Positions 1 to 10,819 of a DNA stretch of 64,000 nucleotides are shown piece by piece. The stretch spans positions 1,919 to 65,918 of the forward strand of contig MNCI01007602.1 of the NCBI GenBank assembly GCA_015680685.1, read 5' to 3'. A program made the translations under genes and the position numbers. Origin of the DNA: Gnetum montanum. Lineage: Eukaryota > Streptophyta > Gnetopsida > Gnetales > Gnetaceae. How positions within the stretch are numbered: position 1 is the stretch's first letter; each line of letters starts with the position of its first letter. Under the pieces are notes generated by a model. The model saw only the letters and a program-made list of their open reading frames with translations. It was not told the DNA's origin and ran no database searches.

Positions 1-540
1 TGATAGTTTATGCAACAAATGTTTGGGTAGCATAGTGGGATTATCTTGAAAAAATTTCTTATTTGAGCCTTGGAAGTTTGAACAATTCGTAGTTATTGAA
101 TTTGGGATAGCTTTATTGTGAAGTGTTTACTTGTATCATTTTACCTTGTTTAAACATTTGAGATCTTTACAAAAATTTGCTTTCTTTTTCTCTTCTTTCT
201 ATTTCCATTGAATCTCGCTCTATTTCTAGTTTTCTTGTGGAACTATCTATTTTCTGGGGAAAATTAGAAGTAGATTCGTAGACTTGTGCTCAAATGTTTT
301 TGCAAAATTTTATTTGTTACAAGTAGGTATTATAAGGATAGCATAGAGTAGGTAATTGAACAAAATAGGAACTCTCAATAACTCACAGTACTGGGCAAAG
401 TTGGCTGAATCTCTTTAAGATAAGTCATTTGTAGTTTTACACACAACCCAATCGTTTGATTTTTCACAACTGCACACCAAAATAGCACACACACATACTC
501 ACATTAACTACTGAGTCTATTTGAAGGTATCTAGGCCTTG
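1..540. other. Unassigned AT-rich flank
   Basis: I recognise no gene, LTR or pol fragment here. The stretch is AT-rich, with a pyrimidine-rich run near 180-220, and no long open frame. It adjoins the end of a minus-strand Athila-like LTR, so it is probably an older transposon or intergenic flank. Confidence 0.4.
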
Positions 541-1324
541 GTGTTGCTAGAGACTAGCAAGCACCTAAATCCTGTTCGAGGACACTCGTTGGTGGTCGCG
601 TCCCAAGAGGTTGCCAGCACTTGTATTTGTCAAGGTTGTATGGTTAAGTAAGTTCGAGGTATATGATTTTATATCTTTTCTATTTTATCTCCTATGCTGA
701 AGAGGTGAAGGGTGAAGAGACTAATTAACTAACTTTAACTAACTAACTAAGCCTTAATTAACCTAGCATCAGTATTCATTCCCACTTACTGTTCACACCA
801 TAAACTGATGCAACCTTGGTTACCAAATGTTAGTCATTGCTGGGATCACCAAGCGTAATGCACATGCTCGAAGTAGTTGTACTGAATGCACTTAACTACG
901 GGAGAAGGGTTGAGAGAGAATTAATCAACTAATAAAGCATTTAAACAATAAACAATAAATAACATTAATTAAAATCCTATTTAGCCTATTCCATGCACTA
1001 CAAGGTTTATCCAAGAAGTTCATCTTTTTTTGCGTGCACAAACTTGTGTTTAGGTACAATATTTTCTCGAATAAAGATGTGTTCACATTGGAGCTCCTAC
1101 TGTAGGCACATGGAAATTATTCTATCTCTGGAGAGGTAAAACTACTAGAGTTTTACTACGGTCTAGGCCTAGAATTAGAAACAAGGGAGAGCCGCCTCTT
1201 ATTTATAGATTTGGTAGCAGACCGCGATATCGCATACACGATATCGCAGGGGAAGACATGATATCGCGTACACGATATTGCGGGGGATGCGATATCGCAG
1301 CCCATGCGATATCGCATCCCATCA
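541..1324 (-). repeat. Athila-like LTR (3' LTR of the deleted minus element)
   Basis: Read on the minus strand, this has the same order of blocks as the other family A LTRs in the window: palindrome-rich U3, TATA box, conserved block with a CTACnGTAGG-like motif, the motif written on plus as ACCAAATG...GCTGGGATCACCAAG, and a terminal U5. The same blocks occur at 1810-2697, 7249-8160, 9808-10624 and 44614-45507. The boundary at 541 is a guess at a TG terminus; the one at 1324 (TGATGG on the minus strand) is better supported. Confidence 0.7.
1200..1322 (-). promoter_or_regulatory. U3 promoter: TATA box with GCGATATCGC palindromes
   Basis: TATAAATA lies on the minus strand at 1207-1200. Immediately upstream on that strand, at about 1225-1320, are five or six copies or near-copies of the perfect 10-bp palindrome GCGATATCGC. 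This fits a Pol II core promoter in the LTR with a cluster of symmetrical sites. The CpGs in the palindromes are better kept than in the rest of this decayed LTR. Confidence 0.65.
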
Positions 1325-1389
1325 GTAGATTCATGGAGTTTATCCTAACATTTATCTCTTTTACATTGTGTTTCAGTGGGATAGTAGTT

Positions 1390-1653
1390 CTAAATGTTGT
1401 ATCCATCCATACCATACTCCTCATGAAGATCTACTATGCCCAACTTCTTAAGAGTTTTAAACAACATTTGAGGCATAGATCTATTGAGGGGCAAAACAAT
1501 GTTGCCCTCCATATCATGCCATTGCATTTGTTCATCCTGATGTAGGATGAAGGTGAAATTCAACATAAATTTATTTGGATGAGTGTATACCACCTTGCAT
1601 TTTTGTGGTATTGGTGGTTTGGTATCATTGAGCTTGCAAGAAGAAGAAGACAT
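1390..1653 (-). pseudogene. Athila-like gag N-terminal fragment
   Basis: An open minus-strand stretch of 87 codons starts MSSSSCKLND and contains a segment around HDMEGNIVLP. The matching segment in the longer family A copy lies at about 45690-45950 (IEGNIMLPPDRSAPGMLF in one frame). It lies just downstream of the PBS, where gag should start, and is cut off near the next LTR. With no nucleocapsid or protease downstream, it is a gag remnant. The product would be a capsid-precursor N-terminus; no function remains. Confidence 0.65.
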
Positions 1654-1790
1654 TTTGCAAAATAAAATGAAATTTTCAGTGTGCTTTTATAATATTTATG
1701 TATAGTGGAAATGGTATTGACCTTTAAGTTCATACAATGATGTTAGTGATATTTACTTAGAACTAAATAGCACATGTTCCACAAATAAAG

Positions 1791-1808
1791 TCCCTAGCAA
1801 TGATGCCA
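1791..1808 (-). other. Primer-binding site, tRNA-Asp type
   Basis: On the minus strand this reads TGGCATCATTGCTAGGGA. It differs from the usual Athila site TGGCGCCGTTGCCGGGGA by five transitions, all of the C-to-T or G-to-A type expected from deamination. It lies one base from the LTR terminus, as expected for priming minus-strand DNA synthesis. Confidence 0.75.
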
Positions 1809-1809
1809 A

Positions 1810-2697
1810 TGATGAGCGACGAGGTACCCCTACATCCAACCATATGAATCATAAAGCGTTCATGCACGATCTGGTTGAATTCCAAAGACTTCATCATTTC
1901 CAGTGCACTAGCTCTTTAGGAAGTGAATTTAGCATTAAGGTTAATTATTTTCTTCCCAATTACACTTGTGACATTCATTGGTATGGTTAAGTGTAATTGA
2001 GACATCTGATTTTTATCATTTTGGTGGTTAAATGTAGATAAAAATAATTTGATTCACAAATTAAATTAACTAATTTATTAACATTTAATCAATCCTAACA
2101 TAAGTATCCATTCCCACTTTTTGTACATGTCCTGAACCCATGTATCCACTGTTGGGTGACCAAATGCTATGCTACTGGGTGTACCAAGTGATAACACTGC
2201 TGGGATTACCAAGTGGATACATGTTATGCTTGACGCAGTCGTACTTATGTGTGTAATCTATTTGGCCTAATTGGTTATCTAACATATTAACTAGAAAATA
2301 ATTGATAATTAATTGAAAACATTTAATAAATAATTGGAAATAGTAAATGCATAAATAAAATAGCTAATCTATCCAAAGTGTTGCAAGGTTTACTAGAAAG
2401 CTCATCTTTATTGCCACACACACTGTCATGCTTAGGTACAACAATGCTTGAATAAAGATTTGTACACTCAATAACTCCTACTATGGGCACTGAAGGGGAA
2501 AAATTATAACTTTCAAAAGAAAAAAATGCAAGAGCTTCAGTGCTACTAAAATCTAGATTGCCACACATGTAGTTGGTAGGTATGTATTTATAGGTGATAG
2601 AGGGACACTGCAGTGACGGGGCCTCATCAATGCATGGCGAGATGCGTTGAGGAGGCCTTGTCAATGCAACCAACCAACGATGACTCATCGCATGTCA
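1810..2697 (-). repeat. Athila-like LTR (5' LTR of the deleted minus element)
   Basis: This starts (plus coordinates) with TG next to the PBS and shares the family A LTR blocks. The minus strand has TATAAATA at 2592-2585 and an AATAAA poly(A) signal at 2412-2407, about 175 bp downstream, giving a plausible R region. Upstream of the TATA box, direct and inverted copies of a GGCCTC/GCATTG-like module (about 2605-2680) take the place held by GCGATATCGC palindromes in the neighbouring LTR. The outer end is approximate. Confidence 0.75.
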
Positions 2698-2714
2698 ACC
2701 AATAATAGGAAGTT

Positions 2715-4140
2715 AATATGTCTTTACATGGTGTGGTTGCAATCCAAAAAATCCATAAAAACATAAAATTCAAAAAATAAAAATAAAAAAAGAAACAACA
2801 AACATGATGGCAATTCAAAGCACACCCCTTAGACAAAATAATGGGCTACAAGCACTGGTTATGGAACTATAAAGATATGTTATCCATGCTTGAAGGCCCC
2901 CTTTAACTAAGGCTCTTTCTCACTTCCTGCTTCTTTTTTCTTCTCAAATAAGAAATGATGATTGATCTGTGGGAGCATTCTTGTGTCTTGAGGGGGTGGT
3001 CTAGTCTTAGAGTGATGATGCAAATTCACTAAAAGTGGTTGGTTTTGATTTGGACTAAGGATGGATTTTATTGGATCATGTAATCACAACATCCACAAGG
3101 GACTTCATGTAACCATGATTAGGAAGTTCATTCCATTTTCTCTCTCATCCATCATGCTTTACATACTCACCTCACTATTGGTTGTCCATGTTCTTGTTCA
3201 ATGTCTTAATTTGAATTGTCAAAATTCTTAGGTAGATTCTTTCAGATTCAGTCCTTAACTTTTCATAACCATTAATCAACTATGGAATCCATGGACTCCT
3301 TAGTTGTGGTTATGCAAAGGAAAAAAGGGCATGAACCTACTATGGGGAGGACCCACTTGCATATCGCTTAGTTGGATTAGTTAAGTTGCTTATCCTTAGG
3401 CATTTTGGTGATCAAATCTTTTATGTGCCCCATTGATGCATTCAATTGTGCACTCCTTAAGGCATTTTCTCCAACAAAATTTCATTCTCCAAATCATTTT
3501 CTCCCATTTGATGAACTTCAAAGCCTCTTCTAATGTTTTCACCATGTTCATGACTTGTTTGGGTCTCCAAAAACATCAATTTCATGTTTAAACTCTCTTT
3601 ATTTTTCATATTTTTCAAAGTGAAAATATTTTGATCATAGGCTCCATAGATAGGTACCCGTTTATGGAGCCCATGTGTAAATGAGACCCCATATATAGGA
3701 TCCCATTAATGTAGGGGCCCACCTACCTATATATAGGTGGCCACACTTATCAATTTTCACATTTGCGTCAAAACGAGGGGGGATTTTTTTCAATTTTTTA
3801 GAGCCCAGAACCTTTCAAGAGCCATATCTTCCTAACTGTTTGTCAAATTCACTTCATTATTTAACCCTATAGCTACTAGAGGTAAGCTCTTCATTGTGAG
3901 GGTCACAAACCTTTAGTTTTTGATGATTTTTTTTTGAAAAATTTCTAACTCCCAGAAAGGTTTAACAAAGAAATCAACATTAAAACATCAAATTATACAA
4001 GTTAAACCTTTCCAAAAAGCTTTGGTGACATTCTAAATAAAATAATAATAAATTAATCAATCTATCATGGTCAAAACTTAGCCTAAGTGTAACTGCCCAA
4101 TGAGAAAGGTACTAAAATATTATAAGTTACACATTGAATG
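2715..4140 (+). other. Pol-to-extra-ORF spacer with promoter-like segment
   Basis: There is no long ORF. The sequence is collinear with 52330-53460. Near 3640-3750 a run of short modules (GGATCCC, GGGGCCC, GGAGCCC) ends in CTATATATAGG at about 3730-3740, an arrangement that mimics the LTR promoters (palindromic modules directly before TATA). It may be a promoter for the downstream extra ORF or a relic of an LTR; sequence alone cannot decide. Confidence 0.5.
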
Positions 4141-4144
4141 CTTA

Positions 4145-7050
4145 TCCTTGGTTATGTTTTGACCATAGGTGGCACCTACGGGAAAGCACATGCAAGAAGG
4201 AGGATCATCTTAACTAAGGGATAAACGACCACAAATAGGAAGGAGTCAAAAATATCCCCATGAACAAGTAGAGACCCATGCCATAGGACCTCTTTAGGAG
4301 GACCCTAAAGTGGAATCTATTCGATAGATTCCTAAAGAAGTTATTGCAATAGAACAATCTCATTGAGATGATGCACCTAAACCCAAACCAAACCTTGAGG
4401 TTACATTGATGGAAACTTTTCTCAAGCAGATCATGAACAAGAACATTGAGAAATCCATGCTTCAAGAATTGAACTTTAGATCTTCCTTGGAGTTCACACT
4501 GCCAGAAGTCAAAAGTCAGCTGTAGAATTCTACCATGTGACCCACATTCACTTCTAGGGGGAAGTGGTACATGGAAGAGACATACCTATTCTAGAACAAT
4601 TGGTAGGCTGATTCAATAGTCAAAATCAAAGATATCTCAATGTCCTACTTAGTGAAAGGCATCACAGAGGCCCTTGGGTTAGCAGAAACTGGGGCAAATT
4701 TAGTAGAAATCGCAATGTATGAAAATCCTAGCATCAAGAAAGAATGGACATAAATGTGTTATGGAGTCAATCGTAAGGAGTTTGGCATGCTCACCATAGT
4801 GGAACACACATATTTTAAGATTGCAGCCTTTCACCTCAATTCAACGATGAGGTCATGTAAGATCATAGCTTTCTCTACCTATGCATGTATCACTCTAAGT
4901 GATAGATTCCTAGTCAGCCTTCCATAGTTTATCTATCTTGAGATAGAGAAGAAGTTCAAAGGAAATGAATATAAAAGGAAGGTGATTTCCTTTCCATGCC
5001 TCATTCAAAAATTATGTAAGAGTGGAGGAATAACCCACTACACAGATGACATCATCTAATGTGCTTTGTTTACTTCTTGGGCAGAGATGATGAAGGAAAA
5101 GATGCATACTAGGATCATCTAAGAAGAGGAGTAGTGATCATCACCTTCATCATCCATTGATAGAACAATGTTGGAGGCTTGCATTACCCTTGAGAACATG
5201 CATGGGATTTCATAGCAACTCTTGTGAGAGCAGGACTAGTGAGAAGGAATGAGTGATGATGATCTATTTGTGTATCATCTAGTAATAAGTCACCTCAACA
5301 AAGGGGCTCGAATAATCAACCAAATGGAAGGAGGTGGGGCAATTTTCTCAGCCCAAAGAATGCAGTTACTCGCAAGGTTAAATCTTGACATTTAAGAGGT
5401 AATGATATCTCTCTTGCAATAGCAACAATTCCTAGAAATATTTGGGAACACCGCTACTTTTTCGATGCATCTAGAGGAGGATTAGGAGGCAACTATCTTA
5501 GTGATGCAGTACCATGGGCAGGAGATAGAAGTAGAGGTGATTGCTGAAAAAATTGCTAAGATACTTAATGCACATATAGCATCTGTATCAAGAGTTTCTA
5601 CACTTAGAGATGTGCAAACATTTGCAAGAATAGTTAGCTATAGATTAAGTGCAGCCTAGCATGAGGAGTTGCTAGATTGACTAGTGGGAACTAAATAATC
5701 GATTCTAGATGTCTTTGATCTTTTGGAAACAATTACATCAACCTAGTCAAGGCTACTAGAAGCAAGGGGCATGTGCATTATATTGGAGGGGCAACTTAAG
5801 ACATCCCAAGCACAAAACCAACGCTTGGCTGTAGAGGTTGCTAAATTAAGAGCCCATCTTGTTGATCTCATGTTTCTCAACCTTGCACTAACATGTGATG
5901 AAGCTTTTAAATAGCCTCAGAACAAGCTCAAAAAGGTTGAGAACACAAAGGAGATGGTTTAGTCCTTGGCCAATGCCATAATGCATACCATCTAAAAGGC
6001 CTTGGACGAGACTTGCTAGGAGAATGTGATTCTGAATACAGAGAATCATCACTAATGGAATGTTGACATGTAGAAGTAGTAGATGTAAGATTTTATCCAT
6101 CAACAATAGGACCAACTATCTAGAGTAAACAATGAATTGAGGAGATTGGCATCCGAAAGTAGAAATCTCTCCATGGAGAAAGTTCAAGCTCTTCACCAAA
6201 AATTTGCAATAGAGGTAGCCACCTAGAAAAATGAAGCTCTCGAACTTAAAAGAGTCAAGAATTACTACAAATATTAGGTTGATTTATAGAAGGAAATGAA
6301 TGTAAAATACATCCAAATAGTAAAGGAAAAAGTCAATAAGGTCCTCCAGTAGCTCAAGGAAGGAGGTGATTTCTGGCAGCCTATGTTTGATGGGTTCAAT
6401 GACTACAACAAAGCAGAGATGATCATGAAAGAGTTGTAGATCAAGGATATGATAGAGTACATGAAGCTTTCCAATCTCTATTATGCAAATTTGATGATGC
6501 TGATTGCCAGACAACCATGGTTTGAATTGGAGAAACAAGTGGCCAGTTCGTACTTGTTGTACAAAGTAGAGTTCAAACATCACAAGGACACCAACTAGAA
6601 GCTTGAGATTGTCAATGTTGAACTCGAGGTTCTCAAGGTAAAGTTCACCAATTAATGATTAACTGCTAAGAAACTAGCCAAGAGGATGAACGACTACCAA
6701 GAGCTACAAAATGTAGTGAAGGCATTCGATGTTGAACACAAACCCTTCACTACCTAGTTTGTCAATGTTAAGGGGCTATTCCTGGCAATGCCCTATCCTT
6801 GGGATGTTCCTACTTTGGCCTAGATCTAAGATGTTGCATGAATTGTGAATGATCCTAGAAGAAAGGAGGAGAAGATAAAGGCACTGTTAGACATCTTTCA
6901 TCTTCCACCAGAAGCTGCAGCTACCAAAGGACAATTGCAACTACCTTAACCACTGCATGCACTTGAAGTAAAGAAGGTCCTTTAGAGCCTCAGGAGTCTC
7001 CACCACCTAGGACCATTTGGTCTTCTTCAATGTCTTCATGCCATCTAAGG
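4145..7050 (+). pseudogene. Athila-family extra ORF (downstream of pol), decayed
   Basis: One plus-strand frame can be read for nearly 3 kb if stops are ignored. The first third matches the copies at 53755-54480 and, on the minus strand, 13623-12800; shared short motifs include LQELNFRSSLE versus LQELKFGPFLE, and CYGVNRKEF versus CYGVDRKEF. The rest is rich in E, K, L and Q and looks like extended coiled coil. Stops are mostly TAG where homologues have Q or W codons. The N-terminal part recalls the putative plant transposon protein/envelope-like domain of Athila relatives; this is a family resemblance from memory. The ORF has the position of the envelope-like ORF of Athila, but no signal peptide or membrane segment is visible. 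Confidence 0.65.
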
Positions 7051-7248
7051 AATTATGTTTGTCAGGTTTGTCTTAGTATTCAATTTTGTTGTCCTAAACA
7101 CCAAAATTTTATAATCATTGTAAAACTGTACATTTAGGCACTTAGTTTTGTTGTGTTGTTTGTGTGTTTGTTTTATTTGTCAATAATTCCATACCATCCC
7201 AAATTTTGTAAAAAACTCAAGGATGAGCTTTCATTTAGTTGTGGGGTA

Positions 7249-8160
7249 TGATGAAGCATCATAGTTTGGCCGTGTCAACAAGATGCCATTGACATGACTC
7301 CATCGATGGGATTTCATCGATGTGATCCCATTCACACAAGGTTTAACCCATTGAGGTGTAGCCATTGATGGGGCTCCTTGTTTTATGTATAAATACATGT
7401 TCACCAACCACATTTATGGCATAAGTCTCATAGTTGTATCAAAGCTCTAGTGATTTTTCCAATTGAAAGTTAGAATATTTTTCTAAAGTGCCTATAGTGG
7501 GAGTTAAAGAATGTATGGACTTTTATTCAAGCACTATTGTACTTGAGCACTTTAGTATATGCAACAATAAAGAGGAGTTTTTTGATAAACCTTGCAACAC
7601 TTTGAAATAGATTAATTATTTCCTTTATGCATTTAATATTTTAAGAAATTTCCTTTAATGCTTTAAGTAATTAAAATAATTAAACTGGGCTAATTTAAGC
7701 TAAATTAAGCTAGATTAAGATAGATTAAATAGCGATTAATTAAGCACATAATTATTAACACTTTGAGCATACTCTTGGCACTTTGTAATCCCAATAATGC
7801 TTAACATTTGGTAACCTAGTAGCATTAAATGTGTTTAGGATGTGTACAACAAGTGGGAATGGATGCTTATGTTAGGATTAGTTAAATGTTAGTTAGTTAG
7901 AGTAAGTTGACAATTCAATATATAATTCTTTATTATTTATTCTTAGGTGACTTAGAACATAAAATATAAAAATGACAAAAATCATATGCCTCAGTTGTAC
8001 TTAAACCATACCTTTGTATTTCACAAGTGTAATTGGGAAGACAATTCATATTTGAAATTTAAAGTAAGAAAAAGAAGTTTACTTTTCATCATGTAAGAGC
8101 AACTAAAAAACCACCATTTCACATGATAAATACACTAATGGGTGCCCTCAAATTTGATCT
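7249..8160 (+). repeat. Athila-like LTR, plus orientation
   Basis: It begins TGATGAAGC directly after GGGGTA, a short polypurine-like tract. TATAAATA is at 7388-7395 and AATAAA at 7566-7571. Upstream of the TATA box are CCATCGATGG and CATCGATG palindromes (about 7290-7325). U5 blocks (CACAAGTGTAATTGGGAAGAC near 8020-8040) match 45345-45375. The 3' boundary is approximate. This is the 3' LTR following the extra ORF. Confidence 0.75.
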
Positions 8161-9270
8161 TTGATGTTGATATGGTTCTTATATAAAGCATGTTAGGTTT
8201 GCTAATTTATTACACTCAATTCATGTTGATGCACCTTGGAAATCTCACGCGATTGGGGCAATGGTGGAACCTACCCATTTACAAACATATATAAGTTAAT
8301 AGTGGAACCAACCCACTCATAAACATAAATAAGTCTGCATAAAATGAATGATGCTATGATGGTAAGAAAAAGAGTTTATAAAATATAAATGGTGAGTTGC
8401 AGCATTTGAACTTTGCAAAAAGTCTTTTCATTGCTCCCAAAATAGATCTTTATTTGTGATTTGCTTTTTCATTTTTTACGCTGTTATTCATGTATCATCG
8501 AGGAGTTTCAAAATTTTTGGACCGTCTCTGATATCGACTTAAAATGTGCTTGACCAAACTTGGCCATGATAAACGTGCTCGCTATATTCTCTCTCCGTCT
8601 CTACAATGCACTAAAATTCCATCACTCTGCAATTGGACCTTAAAAAGAAAAAGTTAGGTTTGGTCTTATACTATTTGTTGCATTCGTGCGCCTTTTCCAA
8701 AGACATCGTTGTGATACAGGTGCATGCATTAAGCATGGGAACAAGCTATTTCCAAATTGACTATAGATTGCGTTACATCAGCAATTACAATTATCTTTGT
8801 TAAGGAGATGGAGGAGCACTACTACATACAAGCCTAAAGTTTCTATCCTCATGGGAAAATGGAGGGTTCCTTTTACATCATCAACAGGTCTGGTAATGAA
8901 TGCCAAACATATACATTTCTTAGAGAGGATACAAACGTAAGCGAAATTCGATGGACTCTGTGCAATTGGATTTTTTCCCTGGTCAACAAAAACGTGAGCC
9001 ATCCAGCCGTATATGATTTGGTTGCCCTGTGTGTTTGTTCCAATGCCTGCGCTGTTGTGACACAAGTCTGTGTGTTACACATGCCAAAAGGGCAATTTCC
9101 AATTTCACATATTTCTATTTTTGGTAAAAGGGTAAATCCCATTACCCCGAAAGTTTTTCATTTTCTAACTATTTTTGCTTTTTTTGGCCATTTTTAAATT
9201 CCACTTGTTGGAATTTACTTCTATTTTTGCCTTTTATAGCTTGTTCTAAGAAATTTTTGATAAAATAATC
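8160..9270. other. Unassigned segment with retained CpG sites
   Basis: This kilobase does not match other parts of the window and contains no recognisable retroelement motif. Between about 8420 and 9110 CpG dinucleotides are more frequent than in the flanking decayed elements. Open stretches of 89-112 codons occur on both strands (8859-9197 plus; 9142-8873 and 9065-8778 minus), but none shows a domain I recognise and none is clearly favoured. It may be low-copy host DNA, a gene fragment, or a young unrelated repeat. TTATATAAAG near 8178 could be a TATA box but has no supporting context. Confidence 0.35.
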
Positions 9271-9282
9271 ATGTCTTTTTTG

Positions 9283-9807
9283 GCAGTCCATAAAGGTCTA
9301 TGATCCTAAAGACCCTGATATCATTGAATGTAGATAGTCTTTTGAGAGTTAGGGGGAAAATTCTTGATTTTGCAGCCATAAATGAAGATCGGTATAACTT
9401 TATTTGTGCCAAAATATAGGCTAGCATGCTAATTTCATGCTTGGAAGAAGAAGCCAAAAGGTAGTTTGAACTCATCCATTGTAATGGTAAGGAGTGCATC
9501 CCTTCCCCTAATGACCAAATACCTCTAATTGATATCTATGATGCTCTTTTATCCCAATTGATTGAGATGGAGGAGGAAGAGGACAAACATAGCTCAAAGG
9601 AACAAGAGGAAGAGGATGATGAATTTTGGGTAGACTCTGAGCCCAAAAACATCGTAGGGGGATTATTTCAACAAGTAACCCCTAAGGCCACTGAGCATTC
9701 CCTTCATACCTTTATTTTCTTCATGGGCATGGTACCATCATCTTCCACTCCCTTCTATTGTACCATGGCTGACCCCACACTAGTCATAGCCATGCATCAA
9801 ACTCAAT
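9283..9807 (+). pseudogene. Tat-type gag N-terminal fragment
   Basis: The plus-strand frame contains a segment like RVRGKILDF followed by YNFICAKI, then an EEEAKR motif, then an acidic run and an ending near the HSLHTF segment. The same order occurs in the gag of element B (minus strand, about 27450-27000) and of D2 (62392 onward: YNYICVKI, EQEAKRNFEH, acidic DDFEAQSEPED). Two TAG stops interrupt it. It is cut at 9807 by a minus-strand Athila-like LTR, so it records an older Tat insertion broken by a later one. Confidence 0.7.
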
Positions 9808-10624
9808 TGATGAGTGGCAAGATACCCCCTACACTCAACCATACGAATAAGAGCATTTCATGCATGATTCGGTCGAACTCCGAAAACGGACTAGTTGTGG
9901 TATCTAGATAGTTATTCTTAGATCACAGTTCGTTGTCTTCCCATCTAGACTAGTGTTAACTTTGTCACGTATGGTTTAGTCCAGAGTGAGGTATATGATG
10001 TGTTCCTATACTAATGCTATTCCTGGAGATAATGGAAAATAATATTAACTAAGCTAAGAGAGAGAGAGAGAGAGAGGGTGAGAGAGAATCTAAGCTAGCC
10101 TAAGTGCGATGAGCATCCATTCCTCAATCATCTGTACACATCTTGGACCTCGTGCATGACTACCACTGGGATTACCAAGCGTAGATCCTAGGTACGCTAC
10201 TAGGTTACCAAGTAGTCACACTTAAATGCTCATGTTCAAGTCGTACTCATTTCACATTTAAAAGGAGTTTACGGTGAACAGATATTAACTAAGAAAGCAG
10301 TAAATAACAAATAAATAAATAATTAAGCTAAGTGGATGTTGTAATGATAAAGTAATCTTGATCTTTATTGCTGGTCATGTGCATGTCCAAGTACGTCACA
10401 CTCGAATAAGGATGCTGTATAATTACAATAACCACACTACGGGCATGCATTGGGAGAGAAGGGTTGAGAGAAGAACTACTTAAAACTAAACACTTGAAAG
10501 GAAAATCTAAAAATTGCCTACCAAATCTATCTACCTCTTATTTATAGATGAGGAGATAGGTTGCGATATTGCATATGCGATATCATGGCTACGATATCGT
10601 GGCCAACAAAATGATAACTCATCA
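9808..10624 (-). repeat. Athila-like LTR (3' LTR, minus orientation)
   Basis: Both termini fit the TG...CA rule: TGATGAGTGG on plus at the left, and TGATGAGTT on minus at 10624, preceded on that strand by the purine-rich GGGGGTA. TATAAATA is on the minus strand at 10546-10539 and AATAAA at 10369-10364. A (GA)n tract lies at about 10050-10090. The left end abuts a gag fragment with no PBS, as expected for a 3' LTR. The extra ORF of the same element follows on the right. Confidence 0.8.
10536..10605 (-). promoter_or_regulatory. U3 promoter: TATA box with ATATCG palindromes
   Basis: The minus-strand TATA box at 10546-10539 is preceded (10561-10604) by TGCGATATTGCA, GCATATGC, and ACGATATCGT, a perfect 10-bp palindrome. 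The position relative to TATA is as in the LTR at 541-1324, but the palindromes differ in sequence. Confidence 0.6.
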
Positions 10625-10819
10625 TACCCCCACGACTGAATGAAAACTCGTCCTCGAGTTATAGTGAGAACAAGCTCAAGTGATTACATAGTGGATAGGT
10701 ATGGGATTATTGACTTATGAGAATGGGTTCATGCTGTAGTATGGAATCAGAACAAAACTGAGACACAACACAAAGAATGCGAAAGAAAATCCTCTAGCCA
10801 CAAAATTGATGGAACTCAT

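Larger units (their letters stand above)
541..2697 (-). mobile_element. Internally deleted Athila-like LTR element
   Basis: In minus orientation the order is LTR (2697 down to 1810), tRNA-Asp-type PBS (1808-1791), gag N-terminus (1653-1390), then a second LTR (1324-541). The rest of gag, all of pol and the extra ORF are missing, so the internal region is only about 0.5 kb. The element sits in another Athila-like copy of opposite orientation, whose sequence begins at about 2700. The outer ends are approximate because I could not identify a target-site duplication. Confidence 0.7.
2700..8160 (+). mobile_element. 3' half of an Athila-like element
   Basis: The order spacer (2715-4140), extra ORF (4145-7050), LTR (7249-8160) parallels the plus-strand element whose pol is at 48-51.7 kb and whose extra ORF starts at 53.7 kb. 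The two copies can be followed in parallel from about 2715 and about 52330 (shared words such as GCACACCCCTTAGAC and CTACTATGGGGAGGAC). The 5' half is absent: the minus-strand element ends where this homology begins. Confidence 0.7.

Noticed and set aside
541-2697. A target-site duplication for the minus-strand element
   Set aside because: The five bases next to the inferred ends (CTTGG and ACCAA) do not match as direct repeats, so the ends or the history are uncertain.
8177-8186. TTATATAAAG as a host gene promoter
   Set aside because: No conserved downstream frame or other core elements; AT-rich DNA yields such words often.
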